Both the position numbers and the translations under genes were made by a program. DNA of 64,000 nucleotides, from positions 123,673,302 to 123,737,301 of the forward strand of contig NC_039363.1 in NCBI RefSeq assembly GCF_003573695.1, given 5' to 3'. This document shows, piece after piece, positions 1 to 10,607 of this stretch (within the stretch, counting starts at the first letter, position 1; every line of letters starts with the position of its first letter). Below the pieces are notes generated by a model. That model saw only the letters and a list, made by a program, of their open reading frames with translations, was not told the origin of the DNA and did not search any database. The DNA is from Papaver somniferum. Lineage: Eukaryota; Streptophyta; Magnoliopsida; Ranunculales; Papaveraceae.

Positions 1-234
1 GTCGTACAAGGAGTCATCCAGACAGTTAAGAATATGGTTTTTGCACATGTAATTTTTCCTAGTCCACCTATCCAGTCTATCTTCATAACCACGGTCATGA
101 AGCCTTCTTGAGGGTCTTTCTAAGGCAACTTCATCTAGCCTTTGGTCTTTTAAGAAGAATAACATTTTGGAATGCCATCGTTTAAAGTCTTTGCCACTAA
201 ACTTTGGGGGTTTGTCTGCAGTACTCTTTCCCAT
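1..234 (-). pseudogene. Copia gag N-terminus, second copy (runs off the left edge)
   Basis: Reads leftwards from an ATG at 232-234 into the same gag start as the copy at 5727 (begins MGKSTADKPPKFSGKDFKRW). Bases 1-273 match 5494-5766 almost exactly; one visible change gives His instead of Gln at residue 21. It is the UBN2-type gag of a Copia element and lies downstream of the LTR at 274-1267. That LTR therefore acts as the 5' LTR for this copy as well as the 3' LTR of the element to its right. Only about 78 codons are in the window, so intactness cannot be judged. Confidence 0.85.
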
Positions 235-602
235 GTTGTTACAAAATATAGTAAAGAGGATATTGCCTTAGATTGTTGGAGAAAGTACTAATAATGTAAC
301 TGAGAAGAAGATACTTAGCTCAAAATAATGTTGCTGATGTTGCTGCACAGAAAATGTAGAGGCACGTAAACTACGCTGTCCTAAAGGCAATATCGCCTGC
401 CACTCCTCTGAGATGCTACATCAGTTGGCGAGTCACCTCCAGGATACAACTACAGTTAGTACCCCTCAATGTAGCATACAATGAGGGTACCCTTAGAGCT
501 TGGCAGAACTTAAAACAGTAGAAGAGATGTTTACAGAAAAACAGAGGGAGAGTAGAAGAGATGTTTCTCTGTGGTGTATCAAATGAGCTCAAGACTCCTC
601 CC

Positions 603-609
603 TTATATA
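603..609 (-). promoter_or_regulatory. LTR TATA box
   Basis: The minus strand reads TATATAAGG here, and the same sequence is at 6096-6102 in the other LTR. It would place the RNA start near 575 (6068 in the other copy), giving roughly 300 nt of R-U5 before the LTR end. The start site itself is inferred from TATA spacing. Confidence 0.6.
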
Positions 610-730
610 GTGTTCAAGACGTTACAAACGAGAGGAAAAATGCATGCAACCAAACCATGCGTATGACAGAAATACTGGTAATGTTGGGTTAAAAACAGTG
701 TTGCTTTTGTCAGGCTTAAAGCAGTGTGTT

Positions 731-880
731 GTCAAGAAGCCAAGCCAAACATGTACGGACAAGAAACCCAAAACAAATACGTACAGACAAGAAAGCCAGG
801 ACAAACATGTGCAGATAAGGAAAGCAAGACAAACACGTACAGACAAGAAAGCCAAGACAAACATGTGCAGACAAAGAAGA
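731..880 (-). repeat. 28-bp tandem repeats in LTR U3
   Basis: About five units of 28 bp (for example 758-785, 786-813, 814-841, 842-869) built on GACAAGAAAGCCAAGACAAA followed by CATGTGCA or CACGTACA. They lie upstream of the LTR TATA box on the minus strand, where enhancer repeats of plant Copia elements often lie. The period is not a multiple of three, so the overlapping open frames here (622-1056) are by-products of the repeat. Confidence 0.8.
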
Positions 881-1267
881 AGATTCTTCTACATGTGTGT
901 AAAACACGTACCAAAAGTTTCAGCAAAAATATAGGATCTAATGAACCCACACCCACACCCGAACCCGAACCCGACCGACCGGACGGACGGCGGCGGCGTG
1001 CGTGCTTCTGTGCGAAGCACCGCGCGTACGGGAAAGGCAACCTTGCCCTAGTCTAAGCCTTCCCTCCAAGCACAAAAGTCTAATGACCAAGGGCCATGCC
1101 CTTATAGCCAATTCTATGGTATTTATGTCTAAAACTCTTTAGATTTTAGTCAATGTGGGACTATTGTTTTATCTATTCAAAAGAAAAAACAATTAATGGG
1201 CAATAGGTCTAGGGATCAAAACATAGTCCATGGAAAAATTGGTAATTTTAAAGCGTTTTTTCTAACA

Positions 1268-1827
1268 ATCCCCCACATGAATGATAAAACATATCGACGA
1301 AATACGAGAAAACATAATACATCAATATTAGGCTAAGGTGTCCCAGAGATTGAACCTTAACATAGTGAGAGGTTACCGGAACTGCTTGTTGTTTCGGTGA
1401 ACACAATGTCTTGAACTGTCAACAGTGAGTGCAATTCATAAATAACAACCACACTTTGATGTCTCAAAGAAAAAAAAAGCTGCCAAGCTCTTGCCGTTGT
1501 GCCCGTTTTGGCCGTGGACTGAATCCCGGACTTAATGAATGTCTCTAGAGAAAAAGCTCAAATTCTCATAGGAAGCAGCCCCAGTTCCAACATCCACATA
1601 GGTGAGTCCATTAAGAGTGTCCTGCCACACTCCGCTTTAAGCAAAGCCATGGAACTCATTAAGATCTTGACAGATCATCCTAAAACATGCAGGCAGCACT
1701 ATCATACGGTTACACCATAGGGAGGGACAAAGATAGTGCTTTCTCTCAACATCACCAAAAATTAGTTATCTCATTGAACCTTGATCTTGGAGCTCCATTC
1801 AGAAGGTTGAGTGTCCTTCATGGAGAT
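1268..1827 (-). other. 3' internal region and polypurine tract of the Copia element
   Basis: Directly inside the 3' LTR the minus strand reads ATGTGGGGGAT then TGTTAGA, a typical Copia polypurine tract next to the LTR start (plus 1268-1278). The remaining 550 bp up to the pol stop at 1828 shows no convincing coding sequence. Confidence 0.75.
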
Positions 1828-4800
1828 TTATTCTATGAGCTTGAGTCCCATCCCCTTCGATGTGGATCTAACTACCTCTCTAGATAACCCTTTCGTCAAA
1901 GGATCTGCAATATTCTCTTTAGACCTTACAAAGTCTCTAGAGATGATGCCAGTAGAGAGTAGTTGTTTCACTGTCTTGTGTCTTCTTCGAAGATGTATAG
2001 ACTTTCCGTTGTATACACTATTCTTTGCGCATCCAATAGCAGCTTGACTGTCACAGTGGATTGCGATCGAAGACACAGGATTGGGCCAGAGTGGAATTCC
2101 ACCCAGGAAACCTCGTATCCATTCAGCTTCCTCTCCAGCTTTCTCCAAGGATATAAACTCAGACTCCATGGTGGATCGGGCTATACATGTCTGTTTGGTA
2201 GACTTTCATGACACAGACGCACCACCAAGTGTGAAGATGTACCCACTAGTGGATTTGCACTAATTTGAGTCTGATATCCAGTTAGCATCACAATACCCTT
2301 CTAGCACAGCAGGATACTTCCCAAAACTTAAGCAATAGTTTGAAGTTCCTCTCAGGTACCGTAGAACTCTGTAGAGAGCATTCCAGTGATCCTGTCCAGG
2401 GTTGCAAGTGTACCTGCTTAATCTACTCACAGTATAGGCAATATCAGGTCTTGTACAGTTCATTAAATACATAAGACTGCCAATAACACGAGAATACTCA
2501 AGTTGATAAATACCCTCACCCTTGTTCTTTTTCAATTTGCAATTGGGATCATAAGGAGTAGTTGCAGGTTTAGCATTTTCATGATTAAATCTCTTAAGCA
2601 CAGTTTCAACATAATGATATTGACTAAGACTATATCCATCAGACATCTTTCTGATTTTCATCCCTAAGATTACATCAGCAGGGCCTAAGTCTTTCATGTC
2701 AAAGTTTTCGTTAAGCATGCTTTTAGTGGTATTAATACTATCAAGGTTACTACCTAATATGAGCATATCATCAACATATAGGCACACAATAACATGAGAA
2801 TCATCCACAGATTTAATGTAAACACATTTATCAGATTCATTAACCTTGAAGCCATTAGATATCATTACATGATTAAATTTTTCATGCCACTGTTTAGGTG
2901 CTTGTTTTAAACCATACAAAGATTTTTTCAGTTTGCATACTTTATCTTCAAAACCTTTCACAATAAAACCTTCAGGTTGGTCCATATAAATTTCTTCATT
3001 CAATTCACCATATAAAAAAGCAGTTTTAACATCCATCTGATGTATATGCAAATCATAAATAGAAGCAATAGCAATCAGCATCCGGATAGAAGTGATTCTA
3101 GTGACCGGTAAATAGGTATCAAAGAAATCTAATCCTTCCTGTTGTCTGTACCCCTTAGCTACCAACCTAGCTTTGTGTTTTTCTATAGTTCCATATGTTC
3201 TAAGTTTCCTTTTGAAGACCCACTTGCAACCTATGGTTTTACTACCAGGAGGTAAGCCTACAAGCTCCCAAGTTTCATTTTGTTGAATGGAATCCCACTC
3301 ATTATTTGAAGCTTTTTCCCAGAAGGGAGCTTCCGGAGAAGTCATAGCTTCCTTATAGGTTTGGGGTTCAGACTCTACCGTAAGAGTCACAAAATCTGGA
3401 TCGAAACCTTTCTCGGTTCTGACCCTCTTACTTCTTCTAGGTTCGGTTTCAGCATCTAGAGACGGGGGTTGACTAGTCGAAGGAACATCTGAGAGATCAT
3501 CGCGGACCCTTTTATGAGGTCCATACCCTAAAGGGAAAATGTGTTCGAAAAACACTGCATATCTGGATTCCATTATGGTGTTCTCACCAATTACCATGAA
3601 CCTATAAGCACTAGTGTGCTCAGGATATCCTAGGAAAACACAATCTACAGTTTTAGGTCCTAGTTTGGTTTTCTTGGAACGAGGAGTGGCCACCTTGGCA
3701 AAACACCCCCACACTTTAAAGTATGCATAAGACGGTTGTCTTCCTTTCCATAACTCATATGGAGTTCTGTCGGATTTCTTAAATGGAACTCGGTTCAAGA
3801 TATAGCAAGCAGAGAGAATTGCTTCCCCCCACAGGTTCGAAGGTAGCCCTGAACTAGCTAACATAGCGTTCACCATATCTATGAGTGTTCGGTTTTTCCT
3901 TTCAGCTACTCCATTCGACTCAGGTGAAAAAGGTGCAGTAGTTTCATGAATGATGCCATTAAGTTTGCAGAATTCTCCTATAGGTATCACATACTCACCG
4001 CCTCGGTACGACCTAAGAGTTTTAATAGTAACACCTCTTTGGTTTTCTACTTCAAGTTTATATAATTTGAAAGCGTCTAAGGCTTCATCTTTACTTCTAA
4101 GAAGATAAACCTGACAGTATCTTGAGTGATCATCTATAAAAGTGTTGTACCATTTTTTACCTCCTCTAGTTGGTGTTGATTTCAAATCTCCCAAATCTGA
4201 GTGGATTAGTTCTAGGGGAGTTGTACTACGTTCAACCTTTTTGTTAAAGGGTTTTCTAGCATATTTAGATTCAACACAAATTTCACATTTATGACCTCTG
4301 TCAAAGTTTATTTTAGGAATGCAGCCTAATTTAGCAAGTCTTTCAATAGATTTGAAATTAACATGTCCTAGTCTATCATGCCAAACATGTGAGGAGTCAC
4401 AAACATAAGCAGAAGAAGATGCATTATCATTCAAGTTCAAAGAAAGTACACTAAGCTTAATCATGTTATCAGTGACATATCCTTTTCCTACGAAATCACC
4501 ACCGTTAGAGATTACAACCTTGTTAGAATCAGCTACAAATTTAAAACCTTTCCCAAGTAAGATGGTTTCTGAGATAAGATTCTTGCATATGTCCGGGACG
4601 TGATACACGTCATTCAATGCGAGAGTTTTTCCTGAATTGAGTTTCAATTCAACCTTGCCTTTTCCCACCACTTTAGAGGTAGAAGAGTTTCCCATAAACA
4701 ATTTCTCATCGTCTCTTACTTTGTTATAGGAGGAGAAAGCATTTCTGAATTTACAGACATGCCTAGTGGCTCCAGAATCAAGCCACCAGTCTCTCACATT

Positions 4801-5727
4801 GGTCACATTAGAGACAAGGTTGACTTCAGACACCATGCCAGTAAAATATCCAGAATCATCTACTACGTTTGCCTTATTTTTCTGTTTAGGATCATTTTTG
4901 GTCTTTTTAGGTGCCCTGCATTCTTTAGCCATATGACCAGTTTTCCCACAGTTATAGCAGTCGCCTTTGATGGTGTTTTTGGAGACACCACCCTTTGTCT
5001 TAAGATGGTTACCTTTGGAGTTACGTTGTTTGTTACGTTTACCATTTTTGCTGGATTCTCCTTGCCTTTTCTTTGACGCAGCATTATCGTCCAGGACATG
5101 AGCTTTGTTGGACATGTCTTTGCTCAGCATCAGGCTTTTGTCCTTGCAGCACAGAAGTTCCTCCACCTGGATCTTTTTCCCCAGCTCCACCATGGTGATT
5201 TCGCGATTCTTGTGTCGCATCCTCCTCTTGTACTCGTTCCATGAGGGTGGTAGCTTTTCAATCACTGCAGATACTTGTAGAGATTCATCAATATGCATGC
5301 CTTCAGCAAGAATTTCGTTGATGAGTAGCTGGAGTTCGACGAATTGTTCTACAACAGGCTTTTCATCAGTCATCTTATATTCCAGGAACCTAGCCACCAA
5401 GAACTTCTTGCTTCCAGCAGCTTCAGCAAGATATTTTTCTTCTAGGGCTTCCCATAAATCAAAAGAAGTAAAATTCTCTTTTGCATTATAAAAGTCGTAC
5501 AAGGAGTCATCCAGACAGTTAAGAATATGGTTTTTGCACATGTAATTTTTCCTAGTCCACCTATCCAGTCTATCTTCATAACCACGGTCATGAAGCCTTC
5601 TTGAGGGTCTTTCTAAGGCAACTTCATCTAGCCTTTGGTCTTTTAAGAAGAATAACATTTTGGACTGCCATCGTTTAAAGTCTTTGCCACTAAACTTTGG
5701 GGGTTTGTCTGCAGTACTCTTTCCCAT
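1828..5727 (-). pseudogene. Copia gag-pol polyprotein, disrupted
   Basis: One frame runs from the ATG at 5727 to a stop at 1828, broken by TAG at 2260-2262 and TGA at 2206-2208. The TGA replaces a Trp expected in the RNase H SWKS motif. Along the first 1155 residues: UBN2 gag; CCHC knuckle (C257, C260, H265, C270); protease DSGA near 317; integrase zinc site (H450, H455, C481, C484) and catalytic core D511...E609; RT with YVDD at 984-987. RNase H begins at GYCDANW and resumes after the stops (MESEF, HCDSQAAIG). The residue at the second catalytic Asp of integrase is Tyr (LRSYRGGEY at 571-579; relatives have LRSD). The polyprotein would encode all enzymes for reverse transcription and integration, but this copy is not functional. 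Confidence 0.93.
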
Positions 5728-5766
5728 GTTGTTACAAAATATAGTAAAGAGGATATTGCCTTAGAT
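5728..5766 (-). other. 5' leader and primer-site region without a tRNA-type PBS
   Basis: After the LTR end (...CTCCAACA on the minus strand) the element reads ATCTAAGGCAATATCC, not the TGGTATCAGAGC found in the other elements of this window. The same 39 bp occur at 235-273. The stretch is complementary, with one bulged base, to a segment inside the adjoining LTR (left copy: 259-271 pairs with 381-394). The primer for this element is therefore unclear. Confidence 0.6.
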
Positions 5767-6767
5767 TGTTGGAGAAAGTACTAATAATGTAACTGAGAAG
5801 AAGATACTTAGCTCAAAATAATGTTGCTGATGTTGCTGCACAGAAAATGTAGAGGCACGTAAACTACGTTGTCCTAAAGGCAATATCGCCTGCCACTCTT
5901 CTGAGATGCTACAGCAGTTGGCGAGTCACCTCCAGGATACAACTACAGTTAGTACCCCTCAATGTAGCATACAATGAGGGTACCCTTAGAGATTGGCAGA
6001 ACTTAAAACAGTAGAAGAGATGTTTACAGAAAAACAGAGGGAGAGTAGAAGAGATGTTTCTCTGTGGTGTATCAAATGAGCTCAATACTCCTCCCTTATA
6101 TAGTGTTCAAGACGTTACAAACGAGAGGAAAAATGCATGCAACCAAACCATGAGTATGACAGAAATACTGGTAATGTTGGGTTAAAAACAGTGTTGCTTT
6201 TGTCAGGCTTAAAGCAGTGTGTTGTCAAGAAGCCAAGCCAAACATGTACGGACAAGAAACCCAAAACAAATACGTACAGACAAGAAAGCCAAGACAAACA
6301 TGTGCAGACAAGGAAAGCAAGTCAAACACGTACAGACAAGAAAGCCAAGACAAACATGTGCAGACAAAGAAGAAGATTCTTCTACATGTGTGTAAAACAC
6401 GTACCAAAAGTTTCAGAAAAAATATAGGATCTAATGAACCCACACCCACACCCACACCCACACCCGAGCCCGACCCGACCGGACGGACGGCGGCGGCATG
6501 CGTGCTTCTGTGCGAAGCACCGCGCGTACGGGAAAGGCAACCTTGCCCTAGTCTAAGCCTTCCCTCCAAGCACAAAAGTCTAATGACCCAAGGGCCATGC
6601 CCTTATAGCCAATTCTATGGTATTTATGTCTAAAACTCTTTAGATTTTAGTCAATGTGGGACTATTGTTTTATCTATTCAAAAGAAAAACAATTAATGGG
6701 CAATAGGTCTAGGGATCAAAACATAGTCCATGGAAAAATTGGTAATTTTAAAGCGTTTCTTCTAACA
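5767..6767 (-). repeat. Copia 5' LTR
   Basis: 1001 bp, TGTTGGAGAAAG...TTCTTCTAACA on the plus strand. The TATA box is at 6096-6102, the 28-bp repeats at about 6224-6373, and a short CCCACA run near 6440-6465. Non-element sequence starts at 6768. Confidence 0.9.
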
Positions 6768-7302
6768 AGAAATTATGTGAACCTATTGTTACATGGAATA
6801 TTTCAATCTCTCAAGGAGGAAGGAAAGAAAGGAGGCAATAGAGGAATGAAGAGGAAGTGAGAGATCACAAGGGAGTTTAGGCTGTTGCTTTATAATAACA
6901 AAATGACGAAATTGCCTCTGATGACATAAAATTTACTGAGATTGAAGAAAGACCTGCCTGACAAGGACAAAATTTTCAGTTTACCATTTGTAAGATGGGT
7001 AGTTAAGTCATTTTACGTGTTGTCATTCGGAATTCGCATTTTGCACTGCACTCGGCAAAGTACATATGAAAAGTTCAATCGAGGCAGTGACAGCTTGGGT
7101 AATGCCTGAAATCTAGTAGTCTATAGGCAAGAGGTGTGTATATAACAATTCTCCATTTCCATATTGTAAATTGCATAAACTTATTTAGCAAAGTGGAGTC
7201 CATGTTGGACTTGTTTTCCTTTTTCGGTCCAAATTCAGTTTTATTTGAAAGATACAAAAGTATATAAACCCTATAGGCACATGGAAGTAATATCAGCGAA
7301 GT
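6768..7302 (+). promoter_or_regulatory. Upstream region of the F-box gene, with a TATA-like box
   Basis: No gene is visible in this 535-bp stretch. A TATATAAACC box at 7261-7270 lies about 40 bp before the F-box ATG at 7303. A 15-codon upstream ORF (ATG at 7281) overlaps that ATG in another frame. The rest is AT-rich and unremarkable. Confidence 0.4.
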
Positions 7303-7394
7303 ATGAACGAGAAAAGGAAGATGGATGAGAACGAAACCATGAACGAAATAATGCCCCATCTCCCACAAGAAATTATCATCGAAATTCTTTTGAG
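7303..7394 (+). pseudogene. F-box gene, N-terminal part (interrupted)
   Basis: The ATG at 7303 opens a peptide whose residues 18-30 read PHLPQEIIIEILL, the first helix of an F-box, the module that binds SKP1 in SCF ubiquitin ligases. Homology stops at the hAT target site (CTTTTGAG, 7387-7394). The second half of the F-box (KSLSKFRCVSKLWS) is found in the same orientation at 24963-25001, beyond the element nest. The two parts are complementary halves of one domain, so this is read as one gene split by insertion. Confidence 0.75.
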
Positions 7395-7410
7395 CAATGG
7401 TGGAACTTCA

Positions 7411-8173
7411 GGGAAGTCTCGAAACACTCATCTCTCGGTGTAACGGGAGAGAAAGGATAGACAAACCTCTGCAACGTCATCCTGACGTGTGCATCTTTAC
7501 CCTTGTTTCATGTTTTCAGAATTTCTCCATCAAACCCACAATCTTAGTTTTGTTCATCAATCATATCTAATTTTCGTGATTATAATTAGCAGTTATATCA
7601 TCTACAGATCTTTGCTATCTCATTCTACTCCCACAAACAAAAAATATTTTCAAAACAATATTGATTCCAACAAAAAGAAGTACAAACCTTACTCAAACAC
7701 CCTTAAATTAAACAACAAACAGTTCATAAATTTCTACATTAAGAGATTCCAATTCTTAGTTCAGCATTACACCCATATCTCTCTAGCTAATTCCCAAAAC
7801 ATCAAAGTTTCAAATCATCAAACTACCAAACCTGAAACTAAACTCCACATTACTATCTCCCAAATCCTAACAACTACTGATCTTTGTAACATACCTGAGA
7901 AAACTGAAACCACTTCAAACACTACACCTTTCAATCAAAAAAATCCCCTGAATAACATCACCTTTTCTTTGCAGCACCACTAAAATAGTAAGAAAGCCGT
8001 CCGAATTTACAACCAAAAAGATAAGAAGAAACTTTACACCATCTGCATCACCAACAAAAAAGCAAGGAAGGATAAAAATTACCAGAGAAGTTGTTTTGTT
8101 AAAAACTTGTTGATCGTTTTCAAGCTTTATGCAAAGCCTAAAAAACTAGCTTTCCCTGGTAATTCTGAAGAGA
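7411..8173 (+). other. 5' end of the LINE; no credible plus-strand gene
   Basis: The plus strand is A/C-rich and the minus strand T/G-rich. A 164-codon open frame at 7489-7983 looks like compositional chance: it is low-complexity and has no domain. On the minus strand this would be the 3' UTR of the antisense gene that ends at 8174. Confidence 0.4.
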
Positions 8174-8190
8174 TTACCACAAATCCTCTT

Positions 8191-10607
8191 TGAAAAAGAG
8201 GGGGTCTAACAACACCACCCAATATTTCTCTTAGCAATCTATATGGACTAACTCCAATATACTTTAATAGAGAATCAAATAGACAGTCAGACTCAATTTA
8301 GATTAAAGTATATCGAGGAGTTAATATCTCTCTCTTGTTTTGATTTACTCTAGCTAATAGAAATCAGCGAGTCTTTAATCAAACACAAGGAATAACTTGG
8401 ATGGTACCAAAGACCAATATCCAAGAATCAATCAACAACCAAAGGTCGGATTTCCAATTGATTGATTCAAATGCACAACCTGTATTATTTCAATTATAAA
8501 GATAAAACAATATAATGCGGAAATTGAAATAACACAGACACCAGAAATTTTGTTAACGAGGAAACCGCAAATGCAGAAAAACCCCGGGACCTAGTCCATA
8601 TTGATCACACACTCTATTAAGCCTCTACAGACACTAGCCTACTCCAAGCTAACTTCGGACTGGACTGTAGTTAAACCCCAATCAATCTCCCACTGATCCA
8701 AGGTACAGTTATGCTCCTACGCCTCTGATCCCAGCAGGATACTGCGCACTTGATTCCCTTAGATGATCTCACCCACAACTAAGAGTTGCTACGATCCAAA
8801 ATCGCAGGGTTTGACAATAAACAAATCTGTCTCACACAGACAAGTCTATCAAAGTATAAATCTGTCTCCCACAGATAAAACTCAAAGGTTTTGTTCCATT
8901 TTTTGATAATGATCAAGGTGAACAGGAACCAATTGATAATCCGGTCTTATGTTCCCGAAGAACATCCTAGATTAATCAATCACCTCACAACATTTTTAAT
9001 CGTATGGTAGCGAAACAAGATGTTGTGGAACCACAAACGATGAGATGAAAACGTGTGTGATTACTTTTTATATCTTTCCTATCGGAGATATCAATCTCAA
9101 TCCAATAAATCTGATTGTACTCGTACGATAAAAGATGCACGATCAGATCACACAAATACGATAAAAGTAGTATCGGTCTGGCTTCACAATCCCAATGAAG
9201 TCTTTAAGTCGTTAACCCGGTTTGAGAAAAGAAAACCAGGGGTTAAAGGAGAATCGACTCTAGTATGCAAACTAGTATCACACGTAAGGTGTGGGGATTG
9301 GTTTTGCACAATACTAGATATCTTCTTTATATAGTCTTTCAAATCAGGGTTTTGCCTTGGTAACAAAGCAAACAATATCCACCGTTAGATGAAAAAACCT
9401 GATTTAGATTCAAGCTAATATTTCTCAACGGTTAGATCGAAAACTTAGCTTGTTATACACACTTGACAATGCACGTTTCTAGGTTTGTTAATCGTACCCA
9501 AACGCATGCACTTCTTGGTTCAATAATAGTCACCCAAAAGGTTAGCCATATGGGCATCTCATATCAACCATGTTCTTCTTCACCATAACTAGTTCAAATG
9601 ACTCAAATGAACTAGTTAGAGAGTTGTTCTATTGAAAGGAAATCTTATGTACTACACAAGACACAATTGAAGCAAAGATGATTTGATTCACTCGAATCGG
9701 TTCATCAACTTTATAGCCACGGTTTGCAAACTGCATTCCTTAGTCTTTATAAGTTTAAGTTCAGAAATCATCTTCAGATATATAACCTTTCTCAAGTTCG
9801 CAGACTAGGTTCGCGGACTTAAGCAACCGGTAGAGTTTACAAACTCCGGCAGAAAATCTCGGCAAAGACCTTCCGTCGGTTCGCGGACGCAGCTAGTTCG
9901 TCCTCTCCAGCAGAATTTCTCGGGATGAGAAGTTCGGAAGTTCGCGGACTTGGAAAAGCCATTCTTCCGGTTGCTCTGGATCAACAAAGTTCGCAAACTT
10001 TGGTTCAAGGAATAGGACTTATACATAAATGTGTTTCCACAACAATGCTTATGTCCATCATTGGTTATGTAATTTAAACTCTCATTTCAATCATTGAAAC
10101 ATTCTTAGAGGACGTTATATAGTTGTTATTCACAAACCATTTCTCGTCAAAGCAATTTTCAAAGTGATTGAAACATATCATGACTTTCGTCATTAGGTAA
10201 AGATAAACTTGATCGAAGCGAAACGCTTACCAACACATATTTCGAGATATAAATAGGTGAGGTATAATCGGATCGAAATACCAAAGGTGTATAATCCAAG
10301 TCTATATATATAGCATATGACTTCTTGTCTCAAAGAGTAGGATATAGAGTAGATAGACTTTTGAGTGACAGATAAGTTCAAGTCTTCACATACCTTTTTA
10401 TCGACAAGTTCCACCGGTTCTTTGAGTAGTTCTTCTTCTTGTATGATGAATCGCCATGAAGTCCTTGAGCTCAACTACACATTCTATCCTAGTCCGAGAC
10501 TTAGCTATAATAGACTGAAAATCAAGACTTATAGTTTTGATCACTAACATTGACAAACATGCTTGAGATAGCAACGCATGCGAGGTTGACCGAGCAATTC
10601 TCTAACA
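8191..10607 (-). repeat. LARD-A 3' LTR
   Basis: 2417 bp; plus-strand ends TGAAAAAGAGGGGG and CTCTAACA. The conserved family core (GAGGAAACCGCAAATGCAG and neighbours) lies at about 8541-8600, and a cluster of GTTCGCGGACT-type motifs at about 9790-10010. Small open frames inside are not kept in the same frame in related LTRs. Confidence 0.9.

Larger units (their letters stand above)
274..1267 (-). repeat. Copia LTR, shared by two tandem internal regions
   Basis: Plus-strand ends are TGTTGGAGAAAG and TTTTTTCTAACA, giving the imperfect inverted termini TGTTRGA...TCYAACA. It is 994 bp and aligns end to end with 5767-6767. On its right is the polypurine tract of the neighbouring element. On its left are the leader and gag start of another copy. 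On the minus strand a TATATAA box lies at 603-609, upstream of which are 28-bp repeats (731-880). The copy at 5767-6767 is 7 bp longer because of extra CCCACA units. Confidence 0.9.
274..6767 (-). mobile_element. Copia LTR retrotransposon, one unit of a tandem array
   Basis: Two long direct repeats (274-1267 and 5767-6767) bracket an internal region with a Copia-ordered gag-pol (gag, protease, integrase, RT, RNase H) on the minus strand. Integrase lies before RT, which separates Copia from Gypsy. A purine-rich tract abuts the left LTR as expected for a 3' LTR in this orientation. The outer target duplication cannot be tested, because the left LTR continues into another internal region instead of host DNA. 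By eye the LTRs differ at about a dozen substitutions plus small indels over 990 bp, so the array is young. Confidence 0.9.

Noticed and set aside
622..1056. Several overlapping frames in the left LTR, repeated at 6115-6633.
   Set aside because: They arise from the 28-bp repeat read in every frame and lie in LTR U3.
7489..7983. 164-codon plus-strand frame.
   Set aside because: Low-complexity Asn/Thr/Lys/Ile-rich peptide in A/C-rich DNA; no homology recognised and no conserved motif.
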